Shown: piece after piece, positions 1 through 6,277 of the stretch
Layout: every line of letters begins with the position of its first letter
How positions within the stretch are numbered: position 1 is the stretch's first letter
NCBI GenBank assembly: GCA_016742125.1
Contig: JACVCM010000082.1
Span: 1 to 14,182, forward strand
Direction: 5' to 3'
Length of the DNA: 14,182 nucleotides
Source of the DNA: Sphingomonadaceae bacterium
GTDB taxonomy: Bacteria > Pseudomonadota > Alphaproteobacteria > Sphingomonadales > Sphingomonadaceae
Program-made: the position numbers and the translations under genes
Notes under the pieces: model-generated
Databases searched by the model: none
Seen by the model: only the letters and a program-made list of their open reading frames with translations
What the model was told of the DNA's origin: nothing

Positions 1-74
1 GCCGTTTGCCTCAGTGTTGGGCCCCCCCTTCCGCCGGGTTGGGTCCACAGTTCGGCCCTTGTATCGCCCAACAT
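1..74 (-). CDS. Possible N-terminus of a divergent gene, perhaps a TetR-type regulator (partial)
   Basis: From an ATG at 74-72 the minus strand stays open to the window edge, giving 24 residues that include the string RGGPTLRQT. Some sphingomonad TetR-family regulators begin with a short tail ending in RGRP/RGGP-type residues before the first helix, and a regulator divergent from a catabolic operon would be a usual arrangement. The Shine-Dalgarno match is poor: GAGGG lies about 13 bases from the ATG. All three plus-strand frames are also open over this stretch, so openness alone means little. The family call is a guess from a very short fragment. Confidence 0.28.
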   Translation of the reverse strand, partial: MLGDTRAELWTQPGGRGGPTLRQT

Positions 75-177
75 TTGGGCCGAGCAACCCTCAGGCATGT
101 GCTGGTCGGCAAACATCAGGGGCGGCACGCCAGGGTGTAGGCTGTCCCGCCATCGCAATCGCTTTTACATTGTCGTC

Positions 178-208
178 GCCCTGATTTAAGCAAGCGATTA
201 AACAGGGC
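178..208. promoter_or_regulatory. Imperfect inverted repeat upstream of the catabolic operon
   Basis: GCCCTG-A-TTTAA (178-189) is mirrored by TTAAA-CAGGGC (198-208), with an 8-base centre and a single unpaired base. It lies in the 241-base gap between the possible divergent regulator and the first operon gene. It could be an operator for that regulator or a hairpin in the operon leader. It is not followed by a T-run, so it is not an intrinsic terminator. I see no convincing sigma70 promoter in this gap. Confidence 0.35.
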
Positions 209-315
209 GAGAGGCACAACATGCAGGTCAAGAATGCGGTTTTCCCTTCCGTGGAGCATGCGTCGGTCTCAGGGGACAGCGCAACATACGCACGAGTCCG
301 ATGGGGCGCTAAACT

Positions 316-1257
316 GTGAAACCGATAACAAATCGCATCACCGAATTGCTCGGCGTAGAATATCCAATCGTGCAGGCACCGATGGGGTGGATAGCCCGAG
401 CGCAACTGGCATCAGCGGTATCAAACGCGGGTGGGTTGGGGATTATCGAAACCTCGTCCGGCGAACTGGAAGATGTGCGCGCGGAGATAGTCAAGATGCG
501 CGAACTGACCGATAAGCCCTTTGGCGTAAACATCGCGCAGGCCTTTGTTCGAGATCCGGGTATTGTCGATTTTGTTGTTGATCAGGGTGTGAAATTTGTC
601 ACCACGTCTGCAGGCGATCCCAACAAATATTGCGGGCCTCTGAAGGCTGCAGGTCTGACAGTGTTCCATGTCGTACCGACGCTGGCAGGCGCGCTAAAGG
701 CCATTGCGGCGGGCGTTGACGGCTTGGTCGTCGAGGGCAGTGAGGGTGGAGGGTTCAAGAACCCCAACGACGTCGCACTCATGGTTCTTCTGCCACTCAT
801 CAGGAGCAAGATGGATGTGCCGATCATCGCGGCAGGCGGCATGGTCTGCGGGCGCACGATGGCTGCGGCATTCGCACTGGGCGCCGAAGGTGTCCAGATG
901 GGGACGCGTATGGTGAGCGCGTCGGAATCGCCTGTACATCGGAATTGGAAAGACGCGATTCTGAATGCGAAAGAAACCGACACCCTGTTCCTAAACCGCC
1001 ACGGCCCCGGGCCAGCCTTTCGTGCACTGCGCACCGCAAGGACGACCAGGCTCGACCTCGAACCCAGCGAGAATATCATGGGAGAAATGCGCGGCGTGCT
1101 CGACCTGTATTTCGGTGGCGATATGGAAGCGGCGATTGCTCTGTCGGGCCAAGTGGCGGGACGGATCGATGAGGTGAAGCCCGCCAAGCAGATCATCGAT
1201 GAAGTCATGACCGAATTCCATGCTATCATGAGCGGAATGGCAGAAAAATATCTATAG
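316..1257 (+). CDS. Nitronate monooxygenase-like (NPD family) FMN oxidoreductase
   Basis: A 313-aa TIM-barrel flavoprotein of the 2-nitropropane dioxygenase/nitronate monooxygenase family. Family features are QAPMGWIA near residue 21 (FMN-binding start of the barrel), GGLGIIE, and the phosphate-binding region AAGGMVCGRTMAAAFALGA followed by GVQMGTRM. The loop that carries the catalytic histidine in characterised nitronate monooxygenases reads EGSEGGGF here, with Phe147 where His is expected. True nitronate oxidation is therefore doubtful, and an NAD(P)H-dependent flavin oxidoreductase or enoyl-type reductase role is equally possible. The GTG at 316 is the only sensible start, with a GGGG element 9 bases upstream. 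It is the first gene of a five-gene operon with acyl-CoA metabolism genes. The family call is sure, the substrate unknown. Confidence 0.9.
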   Translation: MKPITNRITELLGVEYPIVQAPMGWIARAQLASAVSNAGGLGIIETSSGELEDVRAEIVKMRELTDKPFGVNIAQAFVRDPGIVDFVVDQGVKFVTTSAGDPNKYCGPLKAAGLTVFHVVPTLAGALKAIAAGVDGLVVEGSEGGGFKNPNDVALMVLLPLIRSKMDVPIIAAGGMVCGRTMAAAFALGAEGVQMGTRMVSASESPVHRNWKDAILNAKETDTLFLNRHGPGPAFRALRTARTTRLDLEPSENIMGEMRGVLDLYFGGDMEAAIALSGQVAGRIDEVKPAKQIIDEVMTEFHAIMSGMAEKYL

Positions 1258-1265
1258 GAGCGCGT

Positions 1266-1655
1266 TTGGATCCCGTCCTTGAAGATTTTTTGAGCGATCC
1301 GGCTGCGGACCTTTCGGCTCTGCACGATGTATCGCGGATCAAGGCTATGCTTGAGCAATGCGCGCGGGAAAGCCGTGCCATCAGCTATTCGGAACTTCTT
1401 CTGAATTTGGGATTCCGTTTTACCCGTCCGAAGATGAGGGCGATTTGCAAGACGCTCGACAAGATCGATCAGCTGGCTGCAACCGAGGGGGCGCCGGCGC
1501 TGGCGGTGCTTGTGGTGCGCGAAAGCGATCAATTGCCCGGTCAGGGCTGGTGGACCGGACGAACCGATTACCGGGGCCAATGGACTGGACCAGCCGCACA
1601 GGCGCATGTTGCCCAATTGCAGAAGGCGGTTTTTGCCTATTGGGCGAAACGATAA
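1266..1655 (+). CDS. Conserved-looking 129-aa protein, function unknown
   Basis: A small soluble protein with no signal peptide or membrane segment. The start is TTG at 1266, chosen because GGAG (1257-1260) sits 5 bases upstream and no other start gives a complete protein; the preceding gene stops at 1257. The N-terminal half (ISYSELLLNLGFRF, then RAICKTLDKID) looks like a short helical, winged-helix-like module. It is followed by ALAVLVVRESDQLPGQGWW, a hydrophobic strand leading to a PGxG turn. I have the impression that relatives in sphingomonads are sometimes labelled ribose-phosphate pyrophosphokinase, but no PRPP-binding motif is visible, so I do not use that name. It lies between a flavoprotein and a phosphotransferase in a tight operon, so it is probably co-transcribed. 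Confidence 0.75.
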   Translation: MDPVLEDFLSDPAADLSALHDVSRIKAMLEQCARESRAISYSELLLNLGFRFTRPKMRAICKTLDKIDQLAATEGAPALAVLVVRESDQLPGQGWWTGRTDYRGQWTGPAAQAHVAQLQKAVFAYWAKR

Positions 1656-1657
1656 AA

Positions 1658-2998
1658 ATGCCTGCGGACTTCGCCACCTGCATCGCGCGATTTGTGCAGC
1701 GGTGCCTTGGCGGAACCGCCACTATAGACAATTTATGTCGATTGACCGGCGGCGCGAATATGGAGAGCTGGTCATTCGATTGTGCCGGGAAAGGCTATGT
1801 GCTTCGGCGCTCACCATCCGCCGAACTGATGGCGGATCGGCCATTCGGCCATGATGTGGAGGCTGCCGTCGTGCGCTCTGCTCTGGCCGCTGGCGTTAAG
1901 GCCCCTCAAATCCTCAGCGAGGTCGAACCTGGAGATTCCCTTGGCACCGGCTATTTGATGCACCGTGTTGAGGGCGAGGTGCACCCGGCCCAAATTCTGG
2001 TAAACCCGCCTATATCGCTGCTGAGCGATATCGCGCGGGAGTTGGCGGCCATACACGCCGTTCCGTTGGCCACGCTGCCAAAACTACCCGAAACAAGCGC
2101 GGCAGCCTTGCTCACCGATTTGCAATCACGATTCACGGAATTTGGCGGTGATCGTCCGGTCATGGCGCTAGCGTTCCGATGGTTGGCGGACCATGTGCCC
2201 GGTCCGGTCGATCCCGTTCTTCTCCACGGCGATTTTCGCATGGGCAACATCATGGTCGATGCGAACGGTCTGGCCGCGGTGCTTGATTGGGAGCTGACGC
2301 ATCTGGGAGACCGGCACCAGGACCTGGCATTTGGCTGCATCAATAGCTGGCGTTTCGGTTATATAGACAAACCCGCATTCGGCGTCGGCCGGCTCGACGA
2401 ACTGTTCGACGCCTATGAACGCGAAAGCGGCGTGGCTGTGGATCCAGACCGCTTTCGCTGGTGGCTGATCTATTCGACCCTATGGTGGGGGATATGCTGT
2501 CTGCAAATGGCCGACATCTGGCGCAGCCGAATGGACCCCGGCCTCGAACGCGCAGTGATCGGTCGGCGTGCGTCGGAAACGGAAGTGGATTTGTTGATGC
2601 TGCTGGAAGAGGATGCACCGGCCGCAGAACGACGACCCGTGATCAGGCCCGAGGGTTCCGGGTCGGAAAGCAACCAGCAGGGGGAACCATCCGCCAGCGA
2701 GCTGATCCAGGCCATCATCGGATGGATCGAAACCGATATCCGCACCCCCGCTCAAGGACGCGACCGTTTCATGGCATCAGTGGCGCTTAACGCGCTCGGT
2801 ATGCTCCGCCGTGAGGTCGACGCACCAATCAATATCCATGACAGGGCATTGTCCGAAGAACTGATGGCGGGGTCAAAGTCGCTCGCAACCCCCGGTCTGC
2901 TTGGGCACTTGAAAGCTCAATCCCTCGCAAAGCTTCGCGTGGACCAACCGAAATACTCGGCACTTGCCGTCGCACGAGCGAAGTGGGAGAAAGCCTGA
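1658..2998 (+). CDS. APH-fold phosphotransferase with C-terminal DUF6285-like domain
   Basis: A 446-aa protein related to aminoglycoside/choline kinases and to the kinase domain of ACAD10/11. The catalytic loop is HGDFRMGN (His190-Asp192-Asn197) and the metal-binding motif is DWE at 210-212, so the kinase core looks intact. The N-lobe region around residues 28-45 has LTGGANMESWSFD, a nucleotide-loop-like stretch. From about residue 345, ELIQAIIGWIETDI and RDRFMASVALNALGMLRRE match the helical domain I know as DUF6285. Kinases of this type sit beside acyl-CoA dehydrogenases and are thought to phosphorylate hydroxylated acyl substrates; here the dehydrogenase follows directly. The ATG at 1658 is 2 bases after the previous stop, with little Shine-Dalgarno, suggesting translational coupling. 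An upstream in-frame extension overlaps the previous gene and is rejected. Confidence 0.88.
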   Translation: MPADFATCIARFVQRCLGGTATIDNLCRLTGGANMESWSFDCAGKGYVLRRSPSAELMADRPFGHDVEAAVVRSALAAGVKAPQILSEVEPGDSLGTGYLMHRVEGEVHPAQILVNPPISLLSDIARELAAIHAVPLATLPKLPETSAAALLTDLQSRFTEFGGDRPVMALAFRWLADHVPGPVDPVLLHGDFRMGNIMVDANGLAAVLDWELTHLGDRHQDLAFGCINSWRFGYIDKPAFGVGRLDELFDAYERESGVAVDPDRFRWWLIYSTLWWGICCLQMADIWRSRMDPGLERAVIGRRASETEVDLLMLLEEDAPAAERRPVIRPEGSGSESNQQGEPSASELIQAIIGWIETDIRTPAQGRDRFMASVALNALGMLRREVDAPINIHDRALSEELMAGSKSLATPGLLGHLKAQSLAKLRVDQPKYSALAVARAKWEKA

Positions 2999-4263
2999 TG
3001 CTGTTCGAAATTCCGCAGGAAATTGCAAGCTATCTCGCCGTTCTGGACGAATTTATCGAGCGCGAGATTAAGCCAATCGAGCAGCGCGATGACAATATCC
3101 GTTTCTTCGACCATCGCCGCGAACATGCGCGTACCGATTGGGACAATGAAGGCCATCCGCGTCCGGAATGGTGGGCTTTGCTCGCCGAAATGCGGACTGT
3201 TGCGGACAAGGCGGGACATTACCGCTTTGCGATTCCAAAGGAATATGGCGGGCAGGATGGTTCCAATCTGGCCATGGCGGTGATCCGGCATCACCTGGCG
3301 CATAAGGGGCTGGGGCTGCACAATGATTTACAGAATGAAAGCAGTATCGTCGGCAATCTGGTACAGGTGTTGATGCTCCGCGATTTTGGCACCGACGCGC
3401 AAAAGACCGAGTTCATCCCGCCGATGCTGGAAGGCGAGATGGGCTGGAGCTTCGGATTGACCGAGGAACATCACGGCTCGGACGCAACCTACATGGACAC
3501 GCGCGCGGTTCGAGAGGTGCGTCAGGGCGTCGCAGGATACCGCATCGATGGCAACAAGATGTGGACAACGGGCCTACCCTTTACCAGTCATGTCATGACC
3601 TTTGCGCGCACCGGCGGCGTTGACGGCAAGGCGAGGGGCATAACCTGCTTCATCGTCCCCAGCGACGCACCTGGGTTTGAAATCGGCGAATATATGTGGA
3701 CATTCAACATGCCGACGGACCATCCCAAGGTGCGCTACGACGGGGTGTGGGTACCCGAAACCGCCATCCTTGGCGAACTCGACAATGGCCTCGCGGTCGC
3801 GCAGCATTTTGTGCATGAAAACCGCATCCGGCAGGCTGCATCCTCGCTCGGCGCTGCGCAATATTGTATTGATGAGGCGGTCGCATATGCGCGCGAACGG
3901 AAACCCTTTGGCAAGCCGTTGGCCATCAATCAGGGTATCCAGTTTCCGCTGGTCGAACTGCAGACCGACGCTGAAATGCTGCGCCTGCTAATCTTCAAAA
4001 CTGCGGCAGAGATGGATACCATGACGAAGCCTGAAGTCGCGCAGCGTCTGTCCGACAAGGTCAGCATGTGCAATTACAAGGCGAACCGTCTAGTCTGCAA
4101 CGCAGCCGATTTTGCGATGCAGGTTCATGGTGGGATCGGCTATTCGCGGCACAAGCCGTTTGAACATATCTATCGCCACCACCGCCGTTATCGCATCACC
4201 GAAGGCGCGGAGGAAATCCAGATGCGCAAGGTGGCGGGGCATATGTTCGGGTTCATGGGGTGA
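2998..4263 (+). CDS. Acyl-CoA dehydrogenase
   Basis: A 421-aa FAD-dependent acyl-CoA dehydrogenase. Visible features are an N-terminal helical domain (about 1-140, with IPKEYGGQDG), and the middle beta domain with GWSFGLTEEHHGSDAT and GYRIDGNKMWTTG that binds FAD. The C-terminal helical domain contains RERKPFGKPLAINQGIQFP, VHGGIGYSRHKPFE and YRITEGAEEIQ. Glu402 in the last motif lies where medium-chain-type enzymes carry the catalytic base. The ATG at 2998 overlaps the preceding TGA by one base (TGATG) and has GGAG 8 bases upstream; a GTG 15 bases earlier is less likely. It probably forms one catabolic unit with the kinase before it. Substrate chain and type cannot be read from sequence; close relatives are often called ACAD11-like. 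Confidence 0.93.
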   Translation: MLFEIPQEIASYLAVLDEFIEREIKPIEQRDDNIRFFDHRREHARTDWDNEGHPRPEWWALLAEMRTVADKAGHYRFAIPKEYGGQDGSNLAMAVIRHHLAHKGLGLHNDLQNESSIVGNLVQVLMLRDFGTDAQKTEFIPPMLEGEMGWSFGLTEEHHGSDATYMDTRAVREVRQGVAGYRIDGNKMWTTGLPFTSHVMTFARTGGVDGKARGITCFIVPSDAPGFEIGEYMWTFNMPTDHPKVRYDGVWVPETAILGELDNGLAVAQHFVHENRIRQAASSLGAAQYCIDEAVAYARERKPFGKPLAINQGIQFPLVELQTDAEMLRLLIFKTAAEMDTMTKPEVAQRLSDKVSMCNYKANRLVCNAADFAMQVHGGIGYSRHKPFEHIYRHHRRYRITEGAEEIQMRKVAGHMFGFMG

Positions 4264-5054
4264 TGCAGCAAGCAATCGACTTTCTGGATGAAACGACCTC
4301 GCTGGCAGAATTACTGGCACCTCTAGTCGACAATCAGTTCGAAAAATCGACACAGTTTAAAGGCTGGACCATCGACATTATCCTGCGCCACCTTCACGTT
4401 TGGAACATCGCGGCTGACCTTTCGCTCACTGATGAAGCGGCCTTTGCGAATTTTTTGAGTGATATGATGGCAGGAATAAGGGGCAGTCGACTGCCCGATT
4501 TCGAGAAGAGCTATCTGAACGGACTTTCGGGCCAAAAGCTTCGACTGGCATGGATCGACCGCGCCAAGACGACGTCGGTGCATTTTATCTCGGCCGATCC
4601 CAAGATGCGGCTCAAATGGGTCGGGCCTGAAATGAGCGCGCTGTCATCCATCACTGCACGGTTGATGGAGACTTGGGCGCACGCACAGGCGATCTACGAT
4701 ATATTAGGGGTGGTACGGGTTGACCATGACCGCATCGGCAACATTGTGCGGCTTGGTGTCAACACTTGGGACTGGACCTGGAAAAATCGCCGGATGGAGC
4801 CGCCGGGGCCTATGCCCCGCCTCAAACTGGAGGCACCATCCGGAATAATTTGGGAATATGGTACCGGCGAAGACCTCATCGAAGGCAGTGCCTCAGAATT
4901 CTGCCAGGTCGTAACCCAGTGTCGCAATATCGCAGACACCTCGTTAAAAGTAGAGGGCGATATCGCGCGACAGTGGATGGCGGCGGCGCAGTGTTTTGCA
5001 GGGCCACCCGAAGACCCCCCGCCACCGGGAAGCCGTTTCGTTAAAATAGCTTAG
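4263..5054 (+). CDS. TIGR03084-like / DinB-type metal-binding protein
   Basis: A 263-aa protein of the mycothiol-dependent maleylpyruvate isomerase/DinB fold superfamily, most like the group named TIGR03084. Cues are FKGWTIDIILRHLHVWN (about 33-49), where histidines act as metal ligands in the superfamily, and the C-terminal SSITARLMETWAHAQAIYDILG followed by RIGNIVRLG. Proteobacteria do not make mycothiol, so the thiol cofactor, if any, is unclear; glutathione or a cofactor-free role are options. The start is ATG 4263, overlapping the previous stop as TGATG; GTG 4260 is the alternative. It is the last gene of the operon and its stop overlaps the convergent membrane-protein gene by 4 bases. 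The family call is good, the function unknown. Confidence 0.8.
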   Translation: MQQAIDFLDETTSLAELLAPLVDNQFEKSTQFKGWTIDIILRHLHVWNIAADLSLTDEAAFANFLSDMMAGIRGSRLPDFEKSYLNGLSGQKLRLAWIDRAKTTSVHFISADPKMRLKWVGPEMSALSSITARLMETWAHAQAIYDILGVVRVDHDRIGNIVRLGVNTWDWTWKNRRMEPPGPMPRLKLEAPSGIIWEYGTGEDLIEGSASEFCQVVTQCRNIADTSLKVEGDIARQWMAAAQCFAGPPEDPPPPGSRFVKIA

Positions 5055-5494
5055 CCTGCTGTGCCTGGGTTGAAGGACGGCGGGTCGCTTGCGGGGAAGG
5101 ACGCGTCAGACATATCATCGATCTCTTCCCAGTCATCTCCGGGATAATCGCGCATCGAGGACGTGCCGGCGTGACGTGTCTGATCGAAATTTTCATAATC
5201 GGTTTCGTCATCGGCGAATGCTGCTGAAAATTCGTCGCGCCAGTCTTCGGCCATCGGCATCCATTGTTTTCTGGTGGCATAGAGACCTGCGCCAACCGCT
5301 ACCCCAACACCGACCACCGAAATGACTGCGGAAAGCCATGAAGGTGTGGCCAATGCTTGGCGGTTCCGACCTCTACCCTGACGAATGGGACTTTTTTTGG
5401 CACTGGGCTGAGCATTCTTCCTGTTCGCGGCTTTGGATCCCTGGGGTTTGCCAGACTTGGTATTTGCAGTGTTTGTTGCAGTTCCGGTCGCCAT
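5051..5494 (-). CDS. Single-span membrane protein with SFPASDPP tail, EcfG-type promoter
   Basis: A 147-aa protein of unknown function. A Lys/Arg/Asn-rich low-complexity N-terminus (1-50) is followed by one membrane span (about 52-73, WLSAVISVVGVGVAVGAGLY) with basic residues on the N side, then an acidic C-terminal region. It ends in SDASFPASDPPSF (129-141), a tail motif that recurs on otherwise unrelated small proteobacterial and actinobacterial proteins. The second ATG (5494) is chosen because AAGGA lies 8 bases before it; the ATG at 5503 abuts that Shine-Dalgarno. A perfect EcfG-type promoter lies upstream (5539-5563), so it is probably a general stress response gene. It overlaps the convergent TIGR03084-like gene by 4 bases. 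Confidence 0.8.
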   Translation of the reverse strand: MATGTATNTANTKSGKPQGSKAANRKNAQPSAKKSPIRQGRGRNRQALATPSWLSAVISVVGVGVAVGAGLYATRKQWMPMAEDWRDEFSAAFADDETDYENFDQTRHAGTSSMRDYPGDDWEEIDDMSDASFPASDPPSFNPGTAG

Positions 5495-5538
5495 TGCTGT
5501 CATCCTTTTATGAAGTCATGCGTTCGCGCATGTCAGTC

Positions 5539-5563
5539 AACGAGCCGCCCACCATGAAGTTCC
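5539..5563 (-). promoter_or_regulatory. EcfG-type promoter of the SFPASDPP membrane protein gene
   Basis: On the minus strand GGAAC (5563-5559) is followed after exactly 16 bases by CGTT (5542-5539), a full match to the alphaproteobacterial EcfG consensus. The expected start of transcription, around 5532, leaves a leader of about 38 bases before the gene. The same window encodes EcfG, so recognition is plausible. Confidence 0.8.
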
Positions 5564-5611
5564 GCCTTTGGACGCTTTTCCCGCCCAATTCGTCAAACCT
5601 GCATCGGATCG

Positions 5612-5636
5612 GGAACCAAATGCCGGAACATCTGTT
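5612..5636 (+). promoter_or_regulatory. EcfG-type promoter of the GlsB/YeaQ-like and lipoprotein genes
   Basis: GGAAC (5612-5616) and TGTT (5633-5636) are separated by 16 bases, one mismatch from GGAAC-N16-CGTT. The promoter lies about 30 bases before the ATG at 5666 and diverges from the promoter at 5539-5563. Both sides of this intergenic gap therefore carry a stress-sigma-type element. Confidence 0.65.
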
Positions 5637-5665
5637 TTCCCGACACTCTGAAAGGGAGAAAATAA

Positions 5666-5935
5666 ATGAATATCATATTGATTCTGGTGGTCGGTGGTGT
5701 CCTCGGCTGGCTTGCGAGTATTATCATGCGAACCGACGCGCAGCAGGGTATTTTCCTGAACGTTGTAGTGGGTATTGTTGGCGCCCTACTGGCGGGTTTT
5801 CTGATTACACCGCTGATCGGCGGCGCACCCATTACATCCGGCGCGTTCGATATCATGTCGCTCGTGGCATCGTTCCTTGGCGCAGTCGTGCTGCTTGCCA
5901 TCGTAAATCTGTTTCGTCGCGGTCGTGTCCGCTAA
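5666..5935 (+). CDS. GlsB/YeaQ/YmgE-family stress membrane protein
   Basis: An 89-aa, very hydrophobic protein of the transglycosylase-associated (GlsB/YeaQ/YmgE) family. It has three membrane segments: about 2-22 with GGVLGWLASIIMR, 28-52 with GIFLNVVVGIVGALLAGFL, and 62-82 ending in the basic tail FRRGRVR. The first-helix GWLAS and the GxxGA pattern of the second helix are family hallmarks. These inner-membrane proteins are commonly stress-induced, and their biochemical role is not established. GGGAG about 9 bases upstream supports the ATG at 5666. An EcfG-type promoter precedes it and the lipoprotein gene follows after 20 bases, so the two are probably co-transcribed. Confidence 0.92.
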   Translation: MNIILILVVGGVLGWLASIIMRTDAQQGIFLNVVVGIVGALLAGFLITPLIGGAPITSGAFDIMSLVASFLGAVVLLAIVNLFRRGRVR

Positions 5936-5955
5936 ATCCAAGAAAGGTAGTATCT

Positions 5956-6243
5956 ATGAAAAAGTCATTCCTTATTCTCGCCGCTTCGGCCTCCCTTGCG
6001 GCCTTGTCGGCATGCGATTCACCCGCTGAAAACGCGCAGGAAGAACAGGCTGATGCCGTTCGCGACAATGCAGAAGCTCAGGCCGATGCCATGGAAGAGC
6101 GTGCAGATGCGACGGATACCACCGTCGATGGTGTAGATTCGGCAACAGAAAACAAGATGGAGTCTCAAGCCGATGCGATAAGAGAGCAGGGCGAAGCGAA
6201 GGCAGACGCGATGGAAGACAAAGCCGACGCTGCCGACAAGTAA
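5956..6243 (+). CDS. Small repeat-containing lipoprotein
   Basis: A 95-aa predicted lipoprotein. The signal peptide MKKSFLILAASASLAALSAC has lipobox LSA-Cys20, so the mature protein would be lipidated at Cys20. The mature part is almost entirely Ala, Asp, Glu, Gln, Lys and Arg, and it contains two diverged copies of a 25-residue unit (30-54 and 70-94). Shared blocks are QADA, EA-x-ADAME and ADA-x-D, with a spacer rich in Thr/Asp. The alternating Ala/charged pattern predicts an amphipathic helix or coiled coil, reminiscent of LEA-like or envelope-tethered stress proteins; no function is known to me. AAAGG about 10 bases upstream supports the ATG. It follows the GlsB-like gene and should share its EcfG promoter. 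Confidence 0.85.
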   Translation: MKKSFLILAASASLAALSACDSPAENAQEEQADAVRDNAEAQADAMEERADATDTTVDGVDSATENKMESQADAIREQGEAKADAMEDKADAADK

Positions 6244-6257
6244 ATATCTCGATCCGA

Positions 6258-6277
6258 CCCTTCCTCCTCAGGAAGGG
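6258..6277. terminator. Hairpin between the lipoprotein and Crp/Fnr genes, possible weak bidirectional terminator
   Basis: CCCTTCCT (6258-6265) and AGGAAGGG (6270-6277) form a perfect 8-bp stem with a 4-base loop just after the lipoprotein stop. It overlaps the stop codon of the convergent Crp/Fnr gene. Neither side has a strong T-run, so it may act as a weak terminator or only as an RNA end stabiliser. Confidence 0.5.

Noticed and set aside
1..188. Plus-strand open frames running in from the left edge
   Set aside because: All three frames are open for tens of codons, none has a recognisable motif, and composition does not favour any of them.
582..1616. A 344-codon minus-strand open frame opposite the NPD gene
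   Set aside because: It is the antisense shadow of two genes whose products show family motifs. It has no recognisable domain and is rich in Ser/Arg/Pro as expected for a shadow frame.
5338..6243. A 301-codon plus-strand open frame ending with the lipoprotein
   Set aside because: Its first 200 codons run antisense to the 147-aa membrane protein, across two promoters and through the GlsB-like gene in another frame. Only the part from 5956, with its own ribosome binding site and signal peptide, is coding.
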